Source of the DNA: Congregibacter litoralis KT71
GTDB lineage: Bacteria; Pseudomonadota; Gammaproteobacteria; Pseudomonadales; Halieaceae
Reading direction: 5' to 3'
Length of the DNA stretch: 64,000 bases
Assembly: GCF_000153125.2 (NCBI RefSeq)
Contig: NZ_CM002299.1
Coordinates: 60,709 to 124,708 of the forward strand
In this document: positions 7,933 to 15,697 of the stretch, one piece after another
Layout: every line of letters starts with the position of its first letter
Position numbering within the stretch: the stretch's first letter is position 1
Program-made: the position numbers and the translations under genes
The notes under the pieces: model-generated
Database searches by the model: none
What the model was told of the DNA's origin: nothing
What the model saw: the letters and a program-made list of their open reading frames with translations, nothing else

Positions 7933-9453
7933 TCACTCGGTAATGAAAGCTGCCAGATCCTTGCGGAACTTGCTCATGGATGCGGGATGCAGATACATCA
8001 TGTGGCCCGCCTCATAGAGTTCCAGGCTGAGGTTTTCGCGCAGCGCCGGAGGCAGATTGATGTGATCCATGAAGTACTTGGTGGCGCCGTAAGGCGTCGC
8101 CAGGTCGTAAAGACCCTGCTGCACCAGCACCCGCATGTGGGGGTTCTGGGTCATGGCATGGGCCAGATCCACCGCAGTATTGGGCACGGGAGCCTCGCCC
8201 CCACCGGGCCGTTTGTGCGCCTGATCCCAATCGCGATAGAGGCCGGCTGACCCCACATAGCGTCGATCGGTTTTCACCCCCAGGACCTCGCGGTAGTAGT
8301 CGTTAAAGGTGGCCAGGAATGCGGGGCCCACGGAGGGGAAGAAGGGGTCGTAGCGGAAGCTCTCGGCATTGTGCTCGATGCCATCCCCCATAAAACGGGC
8401 ATCAATACGGCCCACGGTCTTGCGCCGGTCCCGGAGGAGCTCCTTGGCAAAGCGCTGTTCATTGATACGAAGATTCGCGCGATCCCAGTACTCGGCACTG
8501 ATGCCCGTAAAACGCTCCATCTCAGCCAGGACAGCGTTACGCTCTTCCGCCGTGGCGCTGTGCCCCTTGAGGAGCAGCGTGGCGTAGTCACCGCGGGCAA
8601 ACTCATCCGCCTCAGCGATAAACGCCATGAGGTCGTCCGGGCGCTCGTCGATAGCCTCGTGGAACCAGGCGGCCGCGGCATAGGTGCTGAAGTAATTAAC
8701 GAAGGGCAGATCGTTTTCCGTGTAGGCATTACCCGCAATAAAATCCATATAAGGCGACACCAGAATGACACCGTTCAGTGCCATGCTGTGACGGGTCAGC
8801 AGGGTGTAGGCCACACCGCCGGAGCGAACGCCACCGTAGCTCTCACCCAGAAGATACTTCGGTGACTGCCATCGACCGTTATCGGATACGTAGCGGGCGA
8901 TGAAATTGGAAACGGACTCGATGTCGTTATCCACGCCCCAGAAGTCTTCCCCCTTGGCGTCGCCGACGGGGCGAGAGAACCCCGTGCCCACGGGATCAAT
9001 CATGACCAGATCCGCCTTGTCGAGCACAGAAAACTCGTTGTTCACGCGCAGGAAGGGCCCCCGGGTGTTGAATTCAAGATCGTCTACCTGGGTGCGCTGG
9101 GGGCCGAGAATACCCATGTGAAGCCACATGGATGCAGAACCGGGGCCACCGTTATAGGCGAACATGATGGGACGCGTCTTTTTATCACCGCCTTTGCGGA
9201 CGTAGGCGGTATAGCCAAAGTGAGCAATGGCCTTACCGTCGTCATCCTTCATCTCGAGGGTGCCGGCGGTGGCGGTGTATTCAATGGTCTTTCCATCAAT
9301 GCGCACGGACCCGGTGCTTTCTGCATGGAGGAGCGCCGGTATGTCCACTCCGTCGCTGTCCGGCTCTTCGTGATGGGCAGCGAAGCCCGATGAGCTGCCA
9401 CACAGGGCAACTGTCAGGGTCAGAACAGGGAGCATTGCTCGCGACAAATTCAT
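7933..9453 (-). CDS. S10-family serine carboxypeptidase, exported
   Basis: A 506-residue protein of peptidase family S10, which removes C-terminal residues from peptides. A signal peptide (LPVLTLTVALCGSSSGFAA) predicts a periplasmic or secreted enzyme. The substrate-binding segment FAYNGGPGSASMWLHMG lies near residue 100, the nucleophile is in LLGESYGGVRSGG near residue 205, the aspartate probably in QGLYDLATPYGA near 445, and the histidine in YEAGHMMYLHP near 485. It converges with the TetR-family gene, 16 bases between stops, and has its own promoter region upstream. It may serve extracellular peptide use; there is no evidence that it belongs to the ligand pathway of its neighbours. Confidence 0.88.
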   Translation of the reverse strand: MNLSRAMLPVLTLTVALCGSSSGFAAHHEEPDSDGVDIPALLHAESTGSVRIDGKTIEYTATAGTLEMKDDDGKAIAHFGYTAYVRKGGDKKTRPIMFAYNGGPGSASMWLHMGILGPQRTQVDDLEFNTRGPFLRVNNEFSVLDKADLVMIDPVGTGFSRPVGDAKGEDFWGVDNDIESVSNFIARYVSDNGRWQSPKYLLGESYGGVRSGGVAYTLLTRHSMALNGVILVSPYMDFIAGNAYTENDLPFVNYFSTYAAAAWFHEAIDERPDDLMAFIAEADEFARGDYATLLLKGHSATAEERNAVLAEMERFTGISAEYWDRANLRINEQRFAKELLRDRRKTVGRIDARFMGDGIEHNAESFRYDPFFPSVGPAFLATFNDYYREVLGVKTDRRYVGSAGLYRDWDQAHKRPGGGEAPVPNTAVDLAHAMTQNPHMRVLVQQGLYDLATPYGATKYFMDHINLPPALRENLSLELYEAGHMMYLHPASMSKFRKDLAAFITE

Positions 9454-9482
9454 AGATCTCTCCGTGGGTTATCGGTTTGGGC

Positions 9483-9845
9483 TCACGATCCCGGCGGCGC
9501 CGAGATGGCCAGTTCGTGCTGAAAATCCTTTTCTATCTGCTGCTGCAGTTCGTAGCGCCCCGTGCCGCGCCGCTCTGTGGAGTCACGCATGCGATCCCGA
9601 TAGCGCTGCTTGCGGTTGGACGCCACGGCAGCTGCAAAACGCTCCGGTTCGAGCTCCCCGGCGATGAGTGCCTCCACCACGGCGATGTCCACACCAAGAC
9701 GATAGGCGATGCGATTGGGGCGTATCTGGTGCGCGTGAAACTTCGCTACGGCCGCCAGCTGCTCGTCGGGACTGAGGGTACAGACCCTCGAATAGCCAAA
9801 AGGAGGCGACGGCGTGCGGGTATCCTGGGGACTACGATCAGACAT
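9483..9845 (-). CDS. Small protein with HTH-like segment, unknown function
   Basis: A 120-residue soluble protein that I do not recognise. The first 25 residues are polar and proline-rich. A helix-turn-helix-like stretch follows, roughly residues 27-65 (LSPDEQLAAVAKFHAHQIRP, then NRIAYRLGVDIAVVEALIAG), and after it a very basic helix (ASNRKQRYRDRMRD). This could be a small DNA-binding protein or a remnant of a resolvase-like domain. No signal peptide or membrane segment. It lies 29 bases downstream of the carboxypeptidase start and is divergent from the aldehyde dehydrogenase gene, with a 108-base gap that may hold promoters for both. Confidence 0.65.
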   Translation of the reverse strand: MSDRSPQDTRTPSPPFGYSRVCTLSPDEQLAAVAKFHAHQIRPNRIAYRLGVDIAVVEALIAGELEPERFAAAVASNRKQRYRDRMRDSTERRGTGRYELQQQIEKDFQHELAISAPPGS

Positions 9846-9884
9846 CGGCGCTTTCTAGCATCGCGCTGTGCGCATAGCAAGGAA

Positions 9885-9915
9885 TTGGTCAGAAAACGCG
9901 CAATCCGACTATACT
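9885..9915 (+). promoter_or_regulatory. Likely sigma-70 promoter of the aldehyde dehydrogenase gene
   Basis: TTGGTC at 9885-9890 and TATACT at 9910-9915 are separated by 19 bases, a little longer than ideal. The -10 element is five of six to consensus. It is followed 38 bases later by the ATG at 9954, with GGAG in the ribosome-binding position. Confidence 0.45.
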
Positions 9916-9953
9916 AGCGCACTACAACTTATAACGATTAATGGAGAATAACC

Positions 9954-11414
9954 ATGAACGCACCGCAAACTGCGACAAATGTTGCCGATGCCGAAATGCT
10001 CATGCAGAGCACCCTTGAGGCGCAGCGCAGCGACTACATTTCCGAGGGTAGCGTCAGTGCCGCTACTCGCCGCGATCGCCTCCAACGCGGTATCGATGTG
10101 TGCGTTAAATATCAGGACAAAATGATCGACGCCCTGAATACGGATTTCAGCTGTCGTCCCCGGGAAGTGACCCTCCTGACCGACGTCGCCGCGTCGATCA
10201 CACCCATGAAGCACTGCATGAAGCGCCTCGAGAAGTGGATGCGCCCGGAAAAGCGCCCCACGATGTTTCCTCTCAATCTTCTGGGCGGTCGCTCCTCCAT
10301 TGAGTATCAACCCCTGGGCGTTGTCGGCGTGATTTCTCCCTGGAACTTTCCCGTCAACCTGACCTTTGGCCCCCTGGCAGGCATTTTGGCGGCAGGCAAC
10401 CGGGCCATGATCAAGCCTTCAGAATTTACCCCGGCCACCTCGGAAGTCATGGCGGAAATGGTTGCCGAGGCCTGGGACGAAAAAGAAGTCGCGATTTTCA
10501 CCGGAGGCCCGGAAGTCGGTCAGGCATTCTCCGGACTCCCCTTCGACCACATGATTTTCACCGGCGCCACCAGCATCGCCCGACACATCATGGCCGCCGC
10601 CGCCCGAAATCTGGTTCCCGTTACCCTGGAGCTCGGAGGCAAGTCACCGGTGATTATCTCCCGGGACGTAGACCTCAAGATGGCCGCCCAGCGCATCATG
10701 CTGGGCAAAACGCTGAACGCCGGGCAGATCTGTCTGGCACCGGATTACCTCATGGTGCCCGAAGAGCGTTTGAGCGAGGTGGTGGAGACTCTCAAGGCCG
10801 TGACCGAGGAAATGTATCCCAAGCTCCTCGATAACCCCGAGTACACTTCCATCGTTAACGAGCGTCATTTTCAGCGTCTGAACAGCTATCTGGCGGATGC
10901 GGCAGAGCGCGGCGTCACCGCCACGCCCATCAACCCCGCCAACGAGGACTTTTCCACCCAGAACGGGACCTTCAAGATTCCCCCGACCCTGGTGGTAAAT
11001 CCCCCGGAAGGCAGCAAAGTGATGGAAGAAGAAATCTTCGGCCCGCTTCTGCCGATCCGCACCTACAAGGAGTTCTCCGAGACCATCGACTACGTCAACG
11101 CCCATCCACGGCCCCTGGGTGCTTACTACTTCGGCAAGAACAAAGACGAAGAAGAAGCGGTACTCAAGCGCACCACCTCCGGCGGTGTCACGGTGAATGA
11201 CGTCATCATGCATATCATGCAGGAAGAGCTGCCCTTTGGTGGCGTCGGACCCAGCGGTATGGGCTCCTATCATGGCCATGACGGCTTCAAAACCTTCAGC
11301 CATGCCAAGTCCGTTTACCGCCAGTCGCGCTTCAATATCGGCAAGCTGGGAGGCATGCTGCCTCCCTACAATTCAGCGACGGAAAAGACCATCAAGATGC
11401 AGGTCAAAAACTAA
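9954..11414 (+). CDS. Coniferyl-aldehyde-type NAD(P)-dependent dehydrogenase
   Basis: An aldehyde dehydrogenase of 486 residues that oxidises an aldehyde to its acid in the cytoplasm. The cofactor-site motif GVVGVISPWNFPVNL is near residue 125, VTLELGGKSPV (with the general base glutamate) near 225, and the catalytic cysteine is in NAGQICLAPDY near 260; the C-terminal GGVTVNDVIMHIMQEELPFG segment is typical of the coniferyl-aldehyde dehydrogenase (CalB) branch. Members of that branch also act on aliphatic aldehydes, so the name is not proof of substrate. It stands alone with its own promoter. The nearby UbiX/BsdB-type enzyme and CoA ligase make an aromatic role attractive but unproven. Confidence 0.88.
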   Translation: MNAPQTATNVADAEMLMQSTLEAQRSDYISEGSVSAATRRDRLQRGIDVCVKYQDKMIDALNTDFSCRPREVTLLTDVAASITPMKHCMKRLEKWMRPEKRPTMFPLNLLGGRSSIEYQPLGVVGVISPWNFPVNLTFGPLAGILAAGNRAMIKPSEFTPATSEVMAEMVAEAWDEKEVAIFTGGPEVGQAFSGLPFDHMIFTGATSIARHIMAAAARNLVPVTLELGGKSPVIISRDVDLKMAAQRIMLGKTLNAGQICLAPDYLMVPEERLSEVVETLKAVTEEMYPKLLDNPEYTSIVNERHFQRLNSYLADAAERGVTATPINPANEDFSTQNGTFKIPPTLVVNPPEGSKVMEEEIFGPLLPIRTYKEFSETIDYVNAHPRPLGAYYFGKNKDEEEAVLKRTTSGGVTVNDVIMHIMQEELPFGGVGPSGMGSYHGHDGFKTFSHAKSVYRQSRFNIGKLGGMLPPYNSATEKTIKMQVKN

Positions 11415-11453
11415 GTACCGGCAGGGACCCAGGGGCGGCTTTTCGACCTGACC

Positions 11454-12515
11454 GTGGGGCGCACAGAAAACACCCGCCCGCGGTCTCTCGGTTTCCTGGG
11501 GTCGCTTTGTCTGCTAACCGTCATCGGCTTGGGAGGGTGCTCAATGACAACTGAACGCCCGATTATCATCGCCCACCGCGGCGCCAGTGCCTATCTTCCC
11601 GAGCACACCCTGCCCGCCAAGGCCATGGCCCATGCCCTGAAAGCGGACTTTATCGAGCAGGATGTGGTGCTGACCGCCGACGGCGTGCCCATCGTGCTCC
11701 ACGATATTCACCTGGACTCCACGACCAACGTGGCCACGGTATTTCCGGATCGCGCCCGGGAAGATGGCCGTTTTTATGCCATCGACTTTACCCTGGCGGA
11801 GATTCGCCAACTTCGCGCCCATGAACGACGGGGCGCAGACGGTAAGGCGGTGTTCCCCGAGCGCTTTCCCGCCATGGAGGGCCTGTCGGGGGTGCCCACC
11901 CTGGCCGAGGAAATTGCCCTCATTGACGGACTGAACCGCAGCAGCGATCACTGCGCGGGGATCTATGTCGAAATGAAGGGCAGCGCCTTTCATCATCGCG
12001 AAGGCCACGACCTGCCTGCAGCGGTCCTGAAGGTTCTTCAGGATAGCGGCTGGGCAGAGCGCCGGGACCTGGTGTTTCTCCAGAGCTTTGAGCCCGAGGC
12101 CCTGCGTCAGCTGAAGTATGAACACAAAACGGTACTACCGCTGATTCAGCTCATCGCTGAAAACGCCTGGGATGAGACTGGGCTCGTCGATTTCGACAAG
12201 CTGCGCAGCGACGAGGGGCTCGATGCGGTAGCCCAATACGCGGATGGCATCGGTCCCTGGCTCATGCAGCTTTATACCGGTGTCGACGATCGCGGAGTGC
12301 CGCAACTGACGGATCTGGCGAAACGTGCGCAGGAGCGGGGTCTGCTCGTTCACCCCTACACCTTCCGGGCGGACCAGTTGCCCCCGGGGATCGAGAGCTT
12401 TTCCGAGCTTCATCGCCTGTTTTTTCAGGATTTGCAGGTGGACGGGGTGTTCAGCGATTTCCCCGACCGCAGTCGTGCGCTCAGCCTGAAGTTCTCCGCC
12501 CGGACATCACCCTAG
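11454..12515 (+). CDS. glpQ: Glycerophosphodiester phosphodiesterase, lipoprotein
   Basis: A GDPD-family enzyme of 353 residues that releases glycerol-3-phosphate from glycerophosphodiesters. The catalytic barrel begins at IIIAHRGASAYLPEHTLPA (substrate His-Arg and Glu) near residue 37, with FIEQDVVLTADGVPIVLHD after it (metal-binding Glu/Asp and second catalytic His). The N-terminal LGFLGSLCLLTVIGLGGC is a lipoprotein signal ending in a usable lipobox, so I keep the GTG start at 11454; an ATG at 11544 would give a cytoplasmic form without it. The family of periplasmic GlpQ enzymes fits the length. It follows the aldehyde dehydrogenase gene by 39 bases and may be in its transcript, without an obvious functional link. 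Confidence 0.87.
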   Translation: MGRTENTRPRSLGFLGSLCLLTVIGLGGCSMTTERPIIIAHRGASAYLPEHTLPAKAMAHALKADFIEQDVVLTADGVPIVLHDIHLDSTTNVATVFPDRAREDGRFYAIDFTLAEIRQLRAHERRGADGKAVFPERFPAMEGLSGVPTLAEEIALIDGLNRSSDHCAGIYVEMKGSAFHHREGHDLPAAVLKVLQDSGWAERRDLVFLQSFEPEALRQLKYEHKTVLPLIQLIAENAWDETGLVDFDKLRSDEGLDAVAQYADGIGPWLMQLYTGVDDRGVPQLTDLAKRAQERGLLVHPYTFRADQLPPGIESFSELHRLFFQDLQVDGVFSDFPDRSRALSLKFSARTSP

Positions 12516-12622
12516 GCTGTTCGGAATATTTTTCAGCTCGCCACAAGATAAGGGAGACTCAGCCTGATCACTCGGCAGAATTGTCAGAAATCTGAAGTTT
12601 TGAACTGTCGGGGGCGGGCGCT

Positions 12623-12997
12623 TTGAACTACGATGAAGCGCGTCATTATTTGCTGGACCGTCCGGAGTGCTGGGAAGATTATCCCTTTGGTCCCGGCGTC
12701 GCTGTCTTCAAGGTGATGGATAAAATGTTTGCCACCTTGGGCACCGAAAACGGGGTGGCGCGCACCAACCTCAAGTGCGATCCCGACGAGGCGATGATGC
12801 TCCGGGACATTTTTGACGCCGTGCTCCCGGGCTATCACATGAACAAGCGCCACTGGAACACGGTGCTTCTCGATGGCAGCATTCCCCGCAGCGAGATCGA
12901 GCGCATGATCGACAGCTCCTACGCGCTGGTTGTGCAGGGACTGCCGAGCAAACAACGCAAAGCCCTACAAATGAGAACAGGTCAGAACATCACGTGA
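12623..12997 (+). CDS. MmcQ/YjbR-family protein
   Basis: A 124-residue small cytoplasmic protein of the YjbR/MmcQ (CyaY-like fold) family. The pattern of the N-terminus (ARHYLLDRPECWEDYPFGP), the DKMFATLG strand, NLKCDPDEA and the C-terminal GYHMNKRHWNTV followed by SYALVVQGL are all characteristic. Its biochemical role is not established; the family includes DNA-binding and stress-related members. Translation appears to start at a TTG, preceded by a G-rich stretch. Its stop codon overlaps the pyruvate kinase GTG start by four bases (GTGA), so the two are translationally coupled. Confidence 0.8.
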   Translation: MNYDEARHYLLDRPECWEDYPFGPGVAVFKVMDKMFATLGTENGVARTNLKCDPDEAMMLRDIFDAVLPGYHMNKRHWNTVLLDGSIPRSEIERMIDSSYALVVQGLPSKQRKALQMRTGQNIT

Positions 12998-14442
12998 GTA
13001 CCAAGGTCAATCGACGCACCAAAATCGTAGCCACCATCGGCCCCGCCAGCGAAAGCGCCGACGCCATAGGCCGCTTACTGGAGGCGGGGGTTGACGTGTT
13101 CCGTCTTAACTTCAGCCACGGCAGCGTGGACCAGCACGCTGCGGTCGCCGATCGTATCCGCAAGCAGTCCGCCGTGCATGGCCGTTACGTGGGCATACTG
13201 GCAGATCTCCAGGGCCCGAAGATTCGCATCAGCAGCTTCAGCGCGGGGAGCATTAAACTCAGCGTGGGTGACCGCTTCCGCCTGGACAGTCATCTTGGTG
13301 AAGATGATGGTGACCAGCGCGGCGTCAGCTTCAGCTATCTGCCCATGCTCGACAGTCTGGAGCAGGGCGACGTTCTCTTGCTGGACGACGGCCGTATCCG
13401 CCTGCGCGTCGATGACGTGGAAGAGGCCGCTGTGGACTGCACGGTGACCGTGGGCGGAAAACTGGGATCGAAAAAAGGTATTAACCGGCTGGGGGGTGGC
13501 ATCGCCGCGCCCGCTCTCACGGAAAAGGATATCGACGATATCGCTGGACTCGGCCGCATCGGACCGGATTACGTTGCCATCTCCTTTGTTTCCAGTCTCG
13601 AGGACATCGAGCACGCCAAGGCATTGCTGGCAGCGCAAAATCTGTCCGTCGCCGTAATTGCAAAGATCGAGCGCGCTGAAGTGGTGGCCGACGAGGATAT
13701 CCTCAACGGCATTCTTGGCGCATCGGACGGTGTCATGGTGGCCCGGGGGGACCTGGGTGTTGAGGTCGGTGATGCGGAACTTATTGGTATCCAGAAGGAC
13801 CTCATCTCCCGGGCGCGACGCCGGGACCGTTTGGTGATCACCGCCACACAGATGATGGAGTCCATGATCAGCAGCTCCATGCCGACCCGCGCCGAGGTCT
13901 TTGATGTCGCCAATGCGGTGCTCGACGGCACCGACGCGGTGATGCTCTCGGCCGAGACCGCCGTGGGCGAATACCCCGTGGAAGTGGTAAAAGCCATGGC
14001 GGATGCGGCTCTCGGAGCGGAGCGACACCCGGTGGCACGGACCTCCCGCTACCGCCTGGAACGCCAGTTTGAAAGCGCCCAGGAAACCATCGCCATGTCG
14101 GCGATTTATGCCGCTAACCACTACAGCAATGTCCGTGGTATTGCCTGCCTGACGGAATCGGGCACAACGCCGTTACTGATGTCGCGCCTCAGCTCCGGCC
14201 TGCCTATCTTTGCCCTGTCCGATAAACCCAGCACGCTCTCAAAGCTCAGTCTGTGCCGGGGCGTCATTCCTCTTTACTTTGATGCGGTTTCCTTCGAAAA
14301 GGAGGACATCGAGCTTCGTGCCATTGAATATCTGCGCGACAACGACCTTCTCTCCAAGGGAGACGCCCTGCTCATGACCCGGGGGGAGGTTGTGGGTACC
14401 GCGGGGGGCACCAATATGATGAAAATACTGCCCGTAAAATAA
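12994..14442 (+). CDS. pyk: Pyruvate kinase
   Basis: Pyruvate kinase (482 residues) transfers phosphate from phosphoenolpyruvate to ADP, giving pyruvate and ATP. Motifs in order: TKIVATIGPAS at the start, VFRLNFSHGS near residue 35, the K-containing VIAKIERAE near 220, VARGDLGVEVG near 250 and the signature ITATQMMESMI near 285, followed by PTRAEVFDVANAVLDGTDAV. The C-terminal domain ends with GGTNMMKI. Start is GTG within GTGA, overlapping the YjbR gene. It lies apart from the fba-pgk-epd-tkt group in this window. The absence of a second isozyme cannot be judged from one window. Confidence 0.95.
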   Translation: MSTKVNRRTKIVATIGPASESADAIGRLLEAGVDVFRLNFSHGSVDQHAAVADRIRKQSAVHGRYVGILADLQGPKIRISSFSAGSIKLSVGDRFRLDSHLGEDDGDQRGVSFSYLPMLDSLEQGDVLLLDDGRIRLRVDDVEEAAVDCTVTVGGKLGSKKGINRLGGGIAAPALTEKDIDDIAGLGRIGPDYVAISFVSSLEDIEHAKALLAAQNLSVAVIAKIERAEVVADEDILNGILGASDGVMVARGDLGVEVGDAELIGIQKDLISRARRRDRLVITATQMMESMISSSMPTRAEVFDVANAVLDGTDAVMLSAETAVGEYPVEVVKAMADAALGAERHPVARTSRYRLERQFESAQETIAMSAIYAANHYSNVRGIACLTESGTTPLLMSRLSSGLPIFALSDKPSTLSKLSLCRGVIPLYFDAVSFEKEDIELRAIEYLRDNDLLSKGDALLMTRGEVVGTAGGTNMMKILPVK

Positions 14443-14839
14443 GCGTTACTGCCGGAGTTTTCCTGTCATATTGCCGCGAGCGCAAAGTACCGGGTAGTGC
14501 TACACTTGAGTGGCTGCCTTGAGCAGCAGGTTTATCCGGACACCGACACAAGAACGAAAAGTACACACGTTGTTGAACACGAAATCTTACCGACGGCCCT
14601 CGCAGGCTCTGCGTTTCTCTATTTCCTACACCATTGCAGGCCGGGGACACATTCCTCTGTCGGCATCTGGCTGTGGGTCATTCAGACCCGCACCATCTGC
14701 AAGCGCTTAAGGTTGAGAGAGTAGGTAACGTCGTTATCCGGTGTAAGTACTCTAGAAACCGCTTAGCCCACAGTGATCTCCAAGGCGTAAAACGCGCGGC
14801 AGACAAATAAGGCGGCGGCGAAATTAAAGGTAAAAAAGT
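14443..14839 (+). other. Long non-coding leader before the cold-shock gene
   Basis: These 397 bases contain no convincing gene. The open frames present on either strand have no recognisable protein pattern. Seen are an extended -10-like TGCTACACT at 14498-14506 without a good -35, and a hairpin (TGTGGGTC, loop ATTCA, GACCCGCA) at 14672-14692. Cold-shock genes of the CspA type are known to carry long structured 5' untranslated regions that act as RNA thermosensors, so the region may be the csp leader; no known RNA family is recognised. Confidence 0.4.
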
Positions 14840-15046
14840 ATGTCGACAGTAACCGGTACCGTAAAGTGGTTTAACGAATCCAAAGGCTTTGGCTTCATCG
14901 AGCGTGAAGGCGGCCCAGACGTTTTCGTTCACTTCAGTGCTATCAAGGGCGATGGGTTTAAAACGCTGACAGATGGTCAGAAAGTGGAATTCACGGTCAC
15001 GGACGGTCAAAAAGGCCCCCAAGCAGAGGACGTGGTTGCTGTCTGA
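14840..15046 (+). CDS. CspA-family cold-shock protein
   Basis: A 68-residue single cold-shock domain. [20 protein letters not shown] contains the RNP1 motif (KGFGFIE), and VFVHFSAI is RNP2; both bind single-stranded RNA or DNA. Family members melt RNA secondary structure at low temperature or in stationary phase. The length is that of CspA/CspD-type proteins. The gene is preceded by a 397-base leader, AAGG before the start, and followed 45 bases later by a strong intrinsic terminator, so it is monocistronic. Which cold-shock paralogue it corresponds to is not clear. Confidence 0.95.
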   Translation: MSTVTGTVKWFNESKGFGFIEREGGPDVFVHFSAIKGDGFKTLTDGQKVEFTVTDGQKGPQAEDVVAV

Positions 15047-15090
15047 CAGTACTACGAACATCCAATTCCGTTCTCAGGGACGGAATCAGA

Positions 15091-15113
15091 AGCCCCGGAA
15101 ACGGGGCTTTTTT
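15091..15113 (+). terminator. Intrinsic terminator after the cold-shock gene
   Basis: AGCCCCG-GAAA-CGGGGCT followed by TTTTTT: a seven-base-pair GC-rich stem, tetraloop and uridine run, 45 bases after the csp stop. Confidence 0.92.
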
Positions 15114-15154
15114 AATGGTGCGGCGCAAAGCACGCACAACACACAGGGATAACG

Positions 15155-15613
15155 ATGTCGACATCAATGGGAGAGCTTGTCAGGGAGGGTAACTGGCAGG
15201 GCGTAGAAGCATTGTTCAACGAAATGGAGTTTGTCCGCCGCCTGGGTCTGGTTGTAGACCTCTCGGATCCGGAGAAGCCCCGGGGTGATGTCCGCACCAT
15301 CGAGTCCTATCATCTGGGGGGCATTGGTCAGGACTTCGTCAACGGCGCGGTGACTTCCGGCGTTATTGATATTGTTTTGGGCCTCACGGGATTGCCCTTT
15401 GCCGAGATGGGCTACTTCGCCACGCGCAATCTACAGATCGATCTGACGCTGCCCGTGGAAAAAGACGGTTTTTATGTCACCGCCCGCGCCACCAGTCGCA
15501 TCGGTAAAAACCTCTTTGCCGAGGCCACGGTGTTCAACCCAAACGGCGAACCCCGGGTTCATGCCACGGGCGTCGTACGTATCGGCATTCGCGGAGCCCA
15601 GGCAGCGACTTAA
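15155..15613 (+). CDS. PaaI-like hotdog-fold thioesterase
   Basis: A 152-residue hotdog-fold protein that probably hydrolyses acyl- or aryl-CoA thioesters. Seen are the GGIGQDFVNGAVTSGVIDIV helix with the central acidic/asparagine positions typical of PaaI/4HBT proteins, followed by the strands YFATRNLQIDLTLPVEKD, GFYVTARATSRIGKNLFAEA and VHATGVVRIGI. No signal peptide. The ATG at 15155 is after CAGGGA. It is between the cold-shock gene's terminator and the M28 peptidase and has no evident operon partner. The substrate is unknown. Confidence 0.75.
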   Translation: MSTSMGELVREGNWQGVEALFNEMEFVRRLGLVVDLSDPEKPRGDVRTIESYHLGGIGQDFVNGAVTSGVIDIVLGLTGLPFAEMGYFATRNLQIDLTLPVEKDGFYVTARATSRIGKNLFAEATVFNPNGEPRVHATGVVRIGIRGAQAAT

Positions 15614-15697
15614 GCCACCTTCATTTAGACCCCAGGGCTTTTTTCCCACAGCAGCGGCTATGGCACACTGAACGCTGAGCTAATCAGGAATCAATTC

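Noticed and set aside
14497..14724. 75-codon open frame in the cold-shock leader
   Set aside because: Unrelated to known proteins, overlapping frames equally long, no ribosome-binding site.
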